Shown piece after piece: positions 1 to 8,153 of a DNA stretch of 14,313 bases. Each line of letters starts with the position of its first letter. Within the stretch, counting starts at the first letter, position 1. This DNA is from Bacillota bacterium. GTDB taxonomy: Bacteria; Bacillota; Clostridia; Oscillospirales; Butyricicoccaceae. The notes below the pieces were generated by a model. That model had not been told where the DNA came from and did no database searches. It saw nothing but the letters and a program-made list of their open reading frames with translations. The DNA lies in the NCBI GenBank assembly GCA_030705725.1, contig JAUZPW010000016.1, positions 1 to 14,313 of the forward strand. The letters are read 5' to 3'. A program made the position numbers and the translations under genes.

Positions 1-1
1 G

Positions 2-805
2 GAATACGAAAGGCTCATGCATTTCGTGCCTGAAAAAGATAAGGAGCTTCTGAGCTTTCCAATACGCCAGAATGAAATTGAGCTGATTCTCGAATTTCTT
101 CGGTGTTTATCGCTCAACCAGCTTGAGGATTTTTCGGTAAACCTCCCGGCCTTTTTTGCGAAGCACAGCAAAATCAAGCTGTCCGCGCTGCAGAACGCCA
201 GGACCTATGATGAGCTGCTCGCAGCATTGCGCAAAACGGGTTATTACGGCGCGTTGTCGCGTCTTGCGCCCGGAGAAGGCCGGCAGATCGATTATAATAC
301 CATAGAGCTGGTCCTCTGGCAGAATTTTTACGAAAGTTTTTTATCTGCGATAAAAGAGAATTATACCGGCGAAACCCGCTCCGTCCTTCTAAGCTTGATA
401 GGGTCGAGATTGGATATTGAAAATATCTCGCGGGTTATGCGTATAAAAGCGAATTTCGATATACCGCCAGAAGAGCTTAGCAGCTATCTCATAAATATAA
501 ATTACAAAGTGGATTTGGATTTTTTAAAGACTCTTTTCGAGGCGCAGTCTGAAGCGGAGCAGCTTGATTTGCTTAGAAATTCGAAATACCGGTATGTATT
601 TTCCAAAATGGACATCCGCCAGATAAAAGGATATTCGCAGGACTATCTTGTCGAAACATGCCGCAAGGCTATATTGCGTTCCGCTCCGTCCGTTTATATC
701 GGAGCCGTCTATCTGCTGCTAAAAGAAGCCGAAATAATAAACCTGATAAGAATTATTGAAAGCATCCGATACGGCGTAGAACCGAAAAATATTCTGCCCA
801 TATGA
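2..805 (+). CDS. ntpC: V-type ATP synthase subunit C (5' end outside window)
   Basis: Subunit C (the V0 d-type subunit) is the funnel-shaped cytoplasmic protein that sits on the c-ring and couples it to the D/F rotor shaft. The reading frame is open from base 2, so the true start lies upstream; the ATG at 17 is internal. About 267 residues are visible and the family is usually about 330-350, so roughly 60-80 N-terminal residues are missing. The visible part is helical and soluble, with no membrane segment. It shows the family pattern of short repeated helical blocks, such as IENISRVMRIKANF near the middle, which resembles the 'YD..NL..ll+a' repeats of the family. Identity rests mainly on position just before the I and K subunit genes and on this overall pattern. 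The stop is 45 bases before ntpI. Confidence 0.88.
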   Translation, partial: EYERLMHFVPEKDKELLSFPIRQNEIELILEFLRCLSLNQLEDFSVNLPAFFAKHSKIKLSALQNARTYDELLAALRKTGYYGALSRLAPGEGRQIDYNTIELVLWQNFYESFLSAIKENYTGETRSVLLSLIGSRLDIENISRVMRIKANFDIPPEELSSYLININYKVDLDFLKTLFEAQSEAEQLDLLRNSKYRYVFSKMDIRQIKGYSQDYLVETCRKAILRSAPSVYIGAVYLLLKEAEIINLIRIIESIRYGVEPKNILPI

Positions 806-850
806 TGATTATTATCGATAACCCCGCCGGCGCGGAGAGAAGGAGGTTTT

Positions 851-2776
851 ATGGCTGTTCTTGGTATGAAATTTATAAGCATTATCGGCCCCGTTCAGGA
901 GCTTGACAATGTCGTATCCTCCTGTCTTGTCGGCAGCGGGTTTCATCCTGAGGATTCCATAGCGATTACAAAAAATCTGCGCGGACTTTCGCCTTTTAAT
1001 TATAAAAATCCCTATGGGGATTTACTTAAGCAGGCGATATCCGTTTCCGAAATCAGCGGTATTCCGTTGGATTATCGCAGTTTTTCAGAAAGCGAAGCCA
1101 CTGATGAGGAAATAGGCGATTATTTTCTGGGCATGCGAAATAAAATCAATGTGCTTCGCGAGGAAAAGAACAAATTGAGCCGCCTTGTGGTCGAGGACCA
1201 GCAGATCGTTCTTCATCTTACTTATTATGGCAACCTTGACGCCCGGCTGGAGGATCTTTTTCATTTTACTTATGCCCATTTCCGTTTCGGGCGCATTCCT
1301 GTCGATACTTATAAAAATCTGGAAAAACACCTTGAGGGAAACGAAGACTGTTATTTTTTCCCGAGTTCTGAAGAAGATAACTATGTTTACGGTATGTATT
1401 TCGCGCCGCGGGCGGTAATCGCAAAGGTAGACGCTATATTTTCCACCTTCCATTTCGAGCGTATTTTTATAAGCGGTAAAATTACCGGCACACCGGCCGA
1501 AGCAATAAATAATCTGAATAACGAAATTGAAAGTTCCAAAAAGCGAATCGAAGAAATAGACGCCCAGCTTTCTGATTTGATAAAAACCGAGCAGGATCGG
1601 TTTTTAACCTATTACAGCAAGCTCCGGTTCTTAAACGACTGCTACGATATCCGAAAGTTCGCCTCACACACGCAGGATAGTTTTTTTATTGTCGGCTGGA
1701 TACCCGAAACCGAGATTGCCGCGATCGCGGCAAGAGTTTCGAAGTTTGAGAAAACCACCTATGCGGTTGAAGACCTTGACCGGGCCGAGGATTACACCCC
1801 TCCGACCAAACTGGTAAATAACAAGGTATTTAAGCCCTTTGAGTTTTTTATCGAAATGTACGGCCTGCCAAACTACCGCGAGCTGGATCCGACTCCTCTG
1901 ATGGCGATCTGTTTTACACTTCTTTTCGGCATAATGTTCGGAGATGTGGGTCAGGGCCTCGTCCTTTTGATCGTCGGAATCGTTATTTACCATCTAAAGG
2001 GCTCTCCGCTTGCAAAAATCATATCATACGCCGGCGCTTCGGCCACCCTTTTCGGTTTTTTTTACGGCAGTGTGTTCGGCAGTGAAAAGCTTCTTCCGGG
2101 CTTCAAGGTGCTCGAGAATTCGGACTCTATAAACAAGACTCTGATCGGAAGCCTGGCGGTCGGAGTGGTGTTTATTACAATAGCGATGGCTATGAACGTC
2201 GCAAACGGCCTGCGTCAGAAAGATTTTGAAAAAATCCTGTTTTCATCCAACGGCCTCGCGGGATTTATTCTTTACTGGTCCGTCCTTATCGCGGCAATAG
2301 CCTTCCTTATGTGGCATAAGCAGCTTATAACCCAATGGTTTGTCATCTTTCTTATCATCGTCCCGCTTACCGCGATTTTTCTCAAAGAGCCGCTCGCGCA
2401 TATTTTAAGCGGAAGGAAAAAATGGCTGCCCGAGAAAAAGGGCGAGTTCATAATGGTCAACCTGATTGAGCTTTTCGATGTTGTTCTTTCCTTTCTGACC
2501 AATACGATTTCATTCGTCCGTGTCGGGATGTTCGCGCTTAACCATGCGATAATGATGATGGTGGTTTACACCCTCTCATCCCTTTCCGGCGGCTCTGAAA
2601 ATATTTTCGTTATTATATTCGGAAATATCTTCGTTATGGCCCTCGAGGGAATGATAGTCGGGATTCAGGTTATGAGGCTTAACTTCTATGAGATGTTTTC
2701 GCGCTTCTATACCGGCAACGGCCTCAAATATAAGCCGTTTGATATAAATTATAAAAGCAGCATCAACAATAAATGA
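851..2776 (+). CDS. ntpI: V-type ATP synthase subunit I (stator membrane subunit a)
   Basis: Subunit I is the membrane stator that forms the two half-channels carrying ions to and from the c-ring. The protein has 641 residues, normal for the family. Residues 1 to about 345 form the soluble arm, with charged helices (for example around 215-250) likely to pair with the peripheral stalks. From about 349 on there are seven or so hydrophobic segments, starting with the family motif FGIMFGDVGQG. The essential arginine faces the c-ring glutamate and is most likely R557, in the segment LTNTISFVRVG. The ATG is preceded by AAGGAGGT at 840-847 with good spacing. The stop overlaps an in-frame ATG of the next gene (ATGA), but that gene probably starts at 2791. 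Confidence 0.95.
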   Translation: MAVLGMKFISIIGPVQELDNVVSSCLVGSGFHPEDSIAITKNLRGLSPFNYKNPYGDLLKQAISVSEISGIPLDYRSFSESEATDEEIGDYFLGMRNKINVLREEKNKLSRLVVEDQQIVLHLTYYGNLDARLEDLFHFTYAHFRFGRIPVDTYKNLEKHLEGNEDCYFFPSSEEDNYVYGMYFAPRAVIAKVDAIFSTFHFERIFISGKITGTPAEAINNLNNEIESSKKRIEEIDAQLSDLIKTEQDRFLTYYSKLRFLNDCYDIRKFASHTQDSFFIVGWIPETEIAAIAARVSKFEKTTYAVEDLDRAEDYTPPTKLVNNKVFKPFEFFIEMYGLPNYRELDPTPLMAICFTLLFGIMFGDVGQGLVLLIVGIVIYHLKGSPLAKIISYAGASATLFGFFYGSVFGSEKLLPGFKVLENSDSINKTLIGSLAVGVVFITIAMAMNVANGLRQKDFEKILFSSNGLAGFILYWSVLIAAIAFLMWHKQLITQWFVIFLIIVPLTAIFLKEPLAHILSGRKKWLPEKKGEFIMVNLIELFDVVLSFLTNTISFVRVGMFALNHAIMMMVVYTLSSLSGGSENIFVIIFGNIFVMALEGMIVGIQVMRLNFYEMFSRFYTGNGLKYKPFDINYKSSINNK

Positions 2777-2790
2777 GTGGAGGTCTTTTT

Positions 2791-3219
2791 GTGCTGTATC
2801 TTTTTGTCTTAGCAGTAATCGCTCTCGTCGCCCCGGTAATTTATGCGAATATCAAACCCATAACGTCCAATAAACGCGCGAAACGAATTCTTACCACCGG
2901 CATATTCTCATTCTTCGGCGTGATCGCGGCGATAACGGTTGTTTCCATGAGCGGCAGCCCGGCTTTTGCTCAGGAAGCGGCTACGGCTGCGGCGTCCGGC
3001 GGCATAGCGTCCGGACTTGCTTATATCGGTGCGGGGCTTGTTACCACCGGCTCCTGCATAGGCTCTGGAATCGCCGTTGCGTCCTCGGCTACGGCCGCTT
3101 TGGGCGCTATTTCGGAAGACGGCAGCCTGTTCGGCAAAGCGCTGATCTTTGTTGCGCTTGCGGAAGCAATCGCGCTTTATGGAGTGTTGGTTTCCGTTTT
3201 AATACTCAATAAGGTTTAA
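2791..3219 (+). CDS. ntpK: V-type ATP synthase subunit K (c-ring proteolipid) with N-terminal two-helix extension
   Basis: Subunit K forms the rotating membrane ring that carries the coupling ion. I chose the GTG at 2791 (142 aa) because GTGGAGGT at 2777-2784 sits 7 bases upstream; the ATG at 2773 has no ribosome binding site and would add six residues. Residues are numbered from GTG. The C-terminal 75 residues are one c-type hairpin: a Gly/Ala-rich helix (about 72-106), a cytoplasmic loop ISEDGS, and an outer helix with the ion-binding glutamate E125 in ALAEAIALYG. Before it are two more hydrophobic segments (about 2-19 and 33-53) joined by a Lys/Arg-rich loop. These end in PAFAQ at 57-61, which resembles a signal peptidase site. 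The Na+-type ligands known from Enterococcus NtpK (a Gln in the inner helix, Thr after the Glu) are Val96 and Ala126 here, which suggests protons. Confidence 0.93.
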   Translation: MLYLFVLAVIALVAPVIYANIKPITSNKRAKRILTTGIFSFFGVIAAITVVSMSGSPAFAQEAATAAASGGIASGLAYIGAGLVTTGSCIGSGIAVASSATAALGAISEDGSLFGKALIFVALAEAIALYGVLVSVLILNKV

Positions 3220-3244
3220 TCCCCCCGCGGAAAGGAGCTTATCC

Positions 3245-3553
3245 ATGCGATATTTCCTAATTTCGGATAATACCGAGACGCAAACCGGAATGCGGCTTGC
3301 CGGTATCGAAGGCGTCGTTTTGCATGACCGGCAGGAAGTTATAAGCGCAATCGAGAAGGTGCTGGCTGATCGCTCGATAGGCATTCTTCTGATAACGGAG
3401 AAGCTCGCTTCCCTTTGTCCCGAGATGATTTACGATCTCAAGCTAAACCGGCACATGCCGCTTGTCGTTGAAATACCGGACCGCCACGGAACGGGCCGTA
3501 CGGCCGATTCCATAACGCGATATGTCCGTGAAGCAATCGGCATCAAGATTTAG
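3245..3553 (+). CDS. ntpG: V-type ATP synthase subunit F (NtpG, central stalk)
   Basis: Subunit F (called NtpG in Enterococcus) is a small protein that binds the side of subunit D in the central rotor shaft. The product is 102 residues, typical for the family. It shows the expected Rossmann-like pattern: an N-terminal strand MRYFLISDNTET, a Gly-rich turn MRLAGIEGV, a central strand GILLITEKLA, then MPLVVEIPDRHG and an amphipathic C-terminal helix ending in EAIGIKI. The ATG is preceded by AAAGGAG at 3231-3237. The gene lies 25 bases after ntpK and 17 bases before ntpE, inside the same transcription unit. Confidence 0.92.
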   Translation: MRYFLISDNTETQTGMRLAGIEGVVLHDRQEVISAIEKVLADRSIGILLITEKLASLCPEMIYDLKLNRHMPLVVEIPDRHGTGRTADSITRYVREAIGIKI

Positions 3554-3570
3554 CAAAGGAGGGTGGATAT

Positions 3571-4176
3571 ATGGCAAAATACGACGAAAAGCTTGAGCGC
3601 TTCACTTCGGCAATATTAAGCGATGCCACAAAGGTATGCGATAATATCCGCCAGGAGATCGACGCGGAATACACCCGCGCGCTTTCCGAGGCGGAAAACG
3701 AGATACTTGCCGAAGCATTCAAATATATCAAGGAAGAAATAGCGAAAATCAAGGCTGCGGAAGGAAAGAGGCTTTCAAAAAAGCTTCTTGAGGTTAAACG
3801 AACCCTGTTTTTGCGCAGAAGCGAGATCGCAAACAATATATTTGACGAGCTCAAAGGAAGAATAGAAGCATACACTAAAACTCCCGAATACACCGATAAT
3901 CTGATCTCCCTTTCGCGTAAGGCATCGGGGATGCTGCCCGGCTGCGGAGATGTCACGGTATATATGAGAAGCGCGGACATGCATCGCGCCGAACAGATAC
4001 GTTCCGCGCTCAGCGGATACGAGGTCAAATTCGAGGAAGGCGGCTTCTATCTCGGCGGAATAATATTTGAATGCAAGGAAAAGCATATACGGATCGACGA
4101 ATCCTACGACCTCGCCATAGCCGAACGCTATGAGCATTTTACCGAAATGTTCGGTATTTCTCTGGCGGAACTCTGA
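3571..4176 (+). CDS. ntpE: V-type ATP synthase subunit E (peripheral stalk)
   Basis: Subunit E pairs with the G/H coiled-coil protein to make the peripheral stalks that hold the A/B head against rotor torque. The protein is 201 residues, a normal length. The first 100 or so residues are highly charged and helical (Lys/Glu/Ala-rich, suited to a coiled coil). The C-terminal half is a globular alpha/beta domain that includes GDVTVYMRS and the Gly-rich turn EEGGFYLGGIIFE, like the conserved 'GG.+...g.i.vdnt' block of the family. An AAAGGAGGGTGG site lies just before the ATG. Its G/H partner is not in this window. The stop is 17 bases before the TTG start of ntpA. Confidence 0.92.
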   Translation: MAKYDEKLERFTSAILSDATKVCDNIRQEIDAEYTRALSEAENEILAEAFKYIKEEIAKIKAAEGKRLSKKLLEVKRTLFLRRSEIANNIFDELKGRIEAYTKTPEYTDNLISLSRKASGMLPGCGDVTVYMRSADMHRAEQIRSALSGYEVKFEEGGFYLGGIIFECKEKHIRIDESYDLAIAERYEHFTEMFGISLAEL

Positions 4177-4192
4177 TTTTGAGGTGGACATT

Positions 4193-5965
4193 TTGGAAAA
4201 CAAAGAGTTAATAATTCGCAGCATAAACGGGCCTGTCATAACGGTCTTAAACGGCTCTTCCCTTTCCATGATGAATATGGTGCATGTCGGGAAAGAACGT
4301 CTTATAGGCGAGGTTGTCGGCGTAAACAAGGATTACGCTGTTGTCCAGGTTTATGAGGACACAACCGGCCTTTATCCGAACGAGCCGGTTTACGATACCT
4401 GTTCTCCTATGTCCGTTAAACTTGGCCCCGGGCTTATAGGCAACATATTCGACGGTATAGCACGCCCCTTAAGAGACATAGAGAAACTTACGGGCTCGTT
4501 TATAAAGCGCGGGGTAAACGCTCCCTCCATCGACGAGGAAAAGCTTTGGGACGTCGAGGTCAAGGCTAAAGACGGGGACTTTTTAAGCGGTGGCAGCGTA
4601 TATGCGGAAACCGAGGAAACGGAGCTTATAAAGCATAAAATTATGGTTCCTCCGACGCTCTCCGGCACCGTGCAGAACGCGGTGAGTTCCGGCCGTTATA
4701 AGGTAAACGATGTAATTCTTGAGCTTAAAAGCGAAACAGGCCAGGTTTCGAAGCTGACCTTAAGCCAGATGTGGCCTATACGGCTGCCCCGGCCGGTAAA
4801 GGATCGCCTGCCGATGTTAAAACCGCTCGTAACCGGCCAGCGCATCATCGACACCCTTTTTCCTGTGGCTAAAGGCGGCTGCGCCGCCGTTCCGGGGCCG
4901 TTCGGCGCCGGGAAAACAATAACCCAGCACCAGCTCGCGAAATGGTCTGACGCGGATATTATAGTTTATATAGGCTGCGGTGAACGCGGCAATGAAATGA
5001 CCGAGGTTCTCGAAGAATTCTCGAAGCTTAAGGATCCTAAATCGGGCAAACTGATGCTTGACCGTACCGTTTTAATAGCAAATACTTCAAATATGCCGGT
5101 CGCGGCCAGGGAAGCGTCCATTTATACCGGAATCACACTAGCGGAATATTACCGGGATATGGGTTATCATGTGGCTATACTGGCCGACTCAACCTCCAGA
5201 TGGGCCGAGGCGCTAAGGGAAATCTCGGGGCGTCTTGAGGAAATGCCCGCGGAAGAGGGCTACCCCGCTTATCTGCCTTCCCGCCTTGCCGAATTTTATG
5301 AACGCGCCGGGTATATGGAGGTATTAAGCGGCTCCGAGGGCTCGGTTACCATAATAGGCGCCGTTTCCCCCCAGGGCGGCGATTTTTCGGAGCCTGTCAC
5401 CCAGAATACAAAACGCTTTATCCGCACCTTCTGGGCGCTTGACCGCACGCTTGCTTACGCGCGCCATTTTCCGGCAATAAACTGGATAACTTCCTATTCC
5501 GAATATATCCCCATGCTGTCCCCGTGGTATGAGAAGAATTTCGGCCCCGAGTTTGCGAGATACCGCATGAAAATTTCAAGTCTCCTGCAGGAGGAGTCGA
5601 AGCTTCTCGAAATAGTAAAGCTTATAGGCTCGGATGTTCTTCCGGATGACCAGAAGCTCATCGTCGAATGCGCGAAGGTTATTAGGGTAGGATTCCTGCA
5701 GCAGAACGCGTACCACGAGCTCGATACCTATGTGCCCATAGAAAAGCAGCTTAAAATGATGAAGGTTATGATCCGCCTGTATGAAAAATCACAGGAGGTA
5801 GTCGGCAAAAACATTCCGGTTTCACAGATTAAAAACACCGGTCTTTTTGAAGAGCTGATCCGTATCAAATACGAGGTCGGAAACGACGACCTTTCGCCGC
5901 TTGACCGCCTGGAGAAAAAAATTGACGATAAACTGAATGCGCTTATAGCCGAAAATCAGGCTTAA
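4193..5965 (+). CDS. ntpA: V-type ATP synthase catalytic subunit A
   Basis: Subunit A binds and hydrolyses (or makes) ATP in the A3B3 head. I chose the TTG at 4193, preceded by GAGGTGG at 4181-4187, which gives 590 residues, the usual length. An upstream in-frame ATG at 4130 lies inside ntpE, has no ribosome binding site and adds 21 atypical residues. In this numbering the P-loop GPFGAGKT is at 235-242 (K241, T242) and the catalytic GERGNE motif has E264 and R265. The V/A-specific non-homologous insertion lies at about 110-190, between the N-terminal barrel and the nucleotide domain. The C-terminal helical bundle is intact. ntpB follows after 21 bases. Confidence 0.97.
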   Translation: MENKELIIRSINGPVITVLNGSSLSMMNMVHVGKERLIGEVVGVNKDYAVVQVYEDTTGLYPNEPVYDTCSPMSVKLGPGLIGNIFDGIARPLRDIEKLTGSFIKRGVNAPSIDEEKLWDVEVKAKDGDFLSGGSVYAETEETELIKHKIMVPPTLSGTVQNAVSSGRYKVNDVILELKSETGQVSKLTLSQMWPIRLPRPVKDRLPMLKPLVTGQRIIDTLFPVAKGGCAAVPGPFGAGKTITQHQLAKWSDADIIVYIGCGERGNEMTEVLEEFSKLKDPKSGKLMLDRTVLIANTSNMPVAAREASIYTGITLAEYYRDMGYHVAILADSTSRWAEALREISGRLEEMPAEEGYPAYLPSRLAEFYERAGYMEVLSGSEGSVTIIGAVSPQGGDFSEPVTQNTKRFIRTFWALDRTLAYARHFPAINWITSYSEYIPMLSPWYEKNFGPEFARYRMKISSLLQEESKLLEIVKLIGSDVLPDDQKLIVECAKVIRVGFLQQNAYHELDTYVPIEKQLKMMKVMIRLYEKSQEVVGKNIPVSQIKNTGLFEELIRIKYEVGNDDLSPLDRLEKKIDDKLNALIAENQA

Positions 5966-5986
5966 AAGCATTTAAGGGGTGTTCTG

Positions 5987-7384
5987 ATGAGAGTCGAATA
6001 TGTCGGACTTTCCGAGATAAACGGGCCGCTTGTCGTGCTTGACGGCGTCAAAGACGTTTTTTTTGAGGAAGTTTGCGAAATAATACTGGATAACGGCCAG
6101 AAACGGTTCGGCCGCGTTATAATGATTGAAGGCGAAAAAGCGGTCATACAGGTTTTCGAGGGAACAAAAGGCATATCTCTTGAAAATGTGCATACCAGCT
6201 TTCAGGGCCGCCCGGTTGAGATTCCGCTTTCAAAGGAAATGCTCGGCAGAATATTTGACGGTGCCGGGCGCCCGGTTGACGGCCTGGGCGACCTTTTCCC
6301 GGACGAACGCCGCAATATAAACGGAATGCCCATAAATCCGGTTTCGAGAAAATATCCGAGAAGCTGTATTGTGACCGGAATATCCGCGATTGACGGCATG
6401 TCTACCCTTATTAGAGGGCAGAAGCTTCCCATTTTTTCGAGTTCCGGCCTTTCCCATAATGAGCTCGCGGCGCAGATGGTGCGCCAGGCAAAGGTGCAGG
6501 ATGACGACAGCGAATTTGCCATCGTTTTTGCCGCGATGGGCGTCAAAAACGATACCGCGGAGTTTTTCCGCCGTGACTTTGAGGAGTCGGGTGCGCTCCA
6601 GCGCGTCGTAATGTTTTTGAATCTTGCGTCCGACCCCATTATCGAGCGTATACTAACCCCCAGATGCGCGCTTACCGCCGCCGAATACCTGGCTTTCCGT
6701 CACAATATGCACGTGCTTGTTATTATGACGGATATGACCTCCTACTGTGAGGCGCTGCGCGAATTTTCATCCTCCAAGGGCGAAATTCCGAGCAGAAAGG
6801 GGTACCCCGGCTATCTGTATTCAGACCTCGCCTCCCTATACGAGCGCGCGGGCATGATCGAGGGAATCCCCGGCTCGGTTACGCAGGTCCCTATTCTTAC
6901 AATGCCGAACGACGACATCACGCATCCGATCCCTGACCTTACCGGCTATATCACGGAAGGGCAGATTGTGCTTGAACGTTCGCTCGAGCAAAAAGGCATC
7001 TATCCGCCGATATCCGTTCTGCCGTCACTGTCGCGCCTTATGAAGGACGGCATCGGAAAAGGCTTTACGAGAGAAGATCATCCTTCCCTTTCTAACCAAC
7101 TCTTTGCGTCTTACGCAAGCGTGCAGGAAGCGCGTTCGCTGGCGTCGGTTATCGGCGAGGATGAGCTTTCCGAGCTTGATAAAAAATATATGATATTCGG
7201 TCGCCGCTTTGAAGAGGAATTCGTCAAGCAGTCGATCGACGAAAACCGCACGGTGGAACAGACGCTCGACATCGGCTGGCAGCTTCTTTCCGAGCTGCCG
7301 AAAGAAGCGCTAGACCGTGTTGACACCGCGCTTCTCCAAAAATATTACTCCGATGAAGAGGAAAACGAAATCCGGCAAAGGTAA
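5987..7384 (+). CDS. ntpB: V-type ATP synthase non-catalytic subunit B
   Basis: Subunit B alternates with A in the head and completes the catalytic sites from the neighbouring side. The protein has 465 residues, a normal length. The N-terminal barrel is followed by the nucleotide-like fold. The P-loop position reads FSSSGLSHNELA, lacking GKT, as expected for a B subunit and different from ntpA. The arginine finger is probably R350 in PSLSRLMKDG. Other family blocks are RRDFEESG, ERAGMIEG and PNDDITHPIPDLTGYITEGQ. The ATG follows AAGGGGTG at a suitable distance. ntpD starts 19 bases after the stop. Confidence 0.97.
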   Translation: MRVEYVGLSEINGPLVVLDGVKDVFFEEVCEIILDNGQKRFGRVIMIEGEKAVIQVFEGTKGISLENVHTSFQGRPVEIPLSKEMLGRIFDGAGRPVDGLGDLFPDERRNINGMPINPVSRKYPRSCIVTGISAIDGMSTLIRGQKLPIFSSSGLSHNELAAQMVRQAKVQDDDSEFAIVFAAMGVKNDTAEFFRRDFEESGALQRVVMFLNLASDPIIERILTPRCALTAAEYLAFRHNMHVLVIMTDMTSYCEALREFSSSKGEIPSRKGYPGYLYSDLASLYERAGMIEGIPGSVTQVPILTMPNDDITHPIPDLTGYITEGQIVLERSLEQKGIYPPISVLPSLSRLMKDGIGKGFTREDHPSLSNQLFASYASVQEARSLASVIGEDELSELDKKYMIFGRRFEEEFVKQSIDENRTVEQTLDIGWQLLSELPKEALDRVDTALLQKYYSDEEENEIRQR

Positions 7385-7403
7385 TCTCTGAAAGGATGGT
7401 TTT

Positions 7404-8021
7404 ATGCCTCCCGTCATACCGACAAAGGGCAATCTGATGACCTTAAAACGATCCCTTACGCTGTCTCGGCTCGGCTATGACCTGATGGACCGAAAGCGCA
7501 ATATCTTAATACGTGAAATGATGTCGCTTATAGACGCGGCGGGCGAGCTTCAGTCCCAGATCGACAGCTCGTATTCGGAGGCCTACGAAGCCCTCCAGAA
7601 AGCCAGCATTACGCTTGGCCAGAATATTGTGGTTCACGCCTCCCAGTCTGTGCCTGTCGACGATTCCGTGAACATTCGTTTCACCTCCGTCATGGGGGTT
7701 GAGCTCCCGAAAACGCCGGACACCGTGCCTGAGCCTAAAATCACTTACGGCTTCACAAGCACAAATTCATATGTAGACGATGCTTATATCCTTTTTAACA
7801 GGGTCAAGCATCTTACCTGCCGCCTGGCGGAAGTGGAACTTTCCGTATACCGGCTTGCATATGCTATAAGGAAAACGCAGAAACGCGCAAACGCGCTTAA
7901 AAATATAATCATTCCCAATTTTGTCGAAAATATAAAAACGATAACGGACGCGCTCGAGGAAAAAGACCGTGAGGAATTCGTTAGGTTAAAGGTTATAAAA
8001 CGTTTCTCCGAAAGCAGTTAG
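7404..8021 (+). CDS. ntpD: V-type ATP synthase subunit D (central rotor shaft)
   Basis: Subunit D is the long antiparallel coiled coil that turns inside the A3B3 head. The protein is 205 residues, as usual. The N-terminus shows the conserved run PTKGNLMTLKRSL followed by a helix ending near RKRNILIREM. The C-terminal helix carries the family block RRTxxRxNALxxxxIP in the form KTQKRANALKNIIIP. The middle (about 85-125) is Pro/Thr-rich and corresponds to the short hairpin near the bottom of the shaft. GAAAGGATGG lies before the ATG. This is the last recognisable ATPase gene of the operon. Confidence 0.95.
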   Translation: MPPVIPTKGNLMTLKRSLTLSRLGYDLMDRKRNILIREMMSLIDAAGELQSQIDSSYSEAYEALQKASITLGQNIVVHASQSVPVDDSVNIRFTSVMGVELPKTPDTVPEPKITYGFTSTNSYVDDAYILFNRVKHLTCRLAEVELSVYRLAYAIRKTQKRANALKNIIIPNFVENIKTITDALEEKDREEFVRLKVIKRFSESS

Positions 8022-8040
8022 AAACTTGTTTTTCTGCCAA

Positions 8041-8124
8041 TTCCGGGGTTGCATATTTTCCAGAACCTCGCGGAATACTAAGGACGAAGATCTGCAACAG
8101 TTCGGAATCTTTCCGGTTTTGCAG
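8041..8124 (+). promoter_or_regulatory. Structured leader with competing inverted repeats before the DUF378 gene
   Basis: The spacer after ntpD holds two local hairpins. The first pairs 8041-8045 and 8047-8050 with 8071-8075 and 8064-8067. The second pairs 8092-8097 with 8119-8124 and 8103-8107 with 8111-8115. The 13-base arms 8041-8053 and 8111-8123 are near-identical direct repeats (11 of 13 bases). 8041-8053 can therefore also pair with 8093-8107 (GTTGCA with TGCAAC, TTCCG with CGGAA), and this excludes both local hairpins. No U-run follows, so it is not a plain intrinsic terminator. A weak AAAAAG/CTTTTT stem at 8132-8137/8147-8152 would place the GGAG of the ribosome binding site in its loop. 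A regulatory role is an inference from pairing by eye; a known riboswitch class is not recognised. Confidence 0.35.
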
Positions 8125-8153
8125 GAATAAGAAAAAGGAGTTGATTCTTTTTT

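Noticed and set aside
3543..4028. A 161-codon open frame on the minus strand inside ntpE
   Set aside because: It lies opposite a well-supported ATPase subunit gene and its serine/leucine-rich product matches nothing known; a reverse-frame artefact.
4130..4192. ATG at 4130 as start of ntpA
   Set aside because: It overlaps ntpE, has no ribosome binding site and adds 21 residues that do not look like the family N-terminus; TTG 4193 fits better.
2..8021. Possible novel variant of the rotary ATPase operon
   Set aside because: All subunits have normal length and intact motifs; the missing G/H subunit is best explained by the window starting inside subunit C.
8041..8075. First hairpin after ntpD as a terminator
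   Set aside because: The stem is interrupted (5 plus 4 pairs, internal loop) and no T-run follows.
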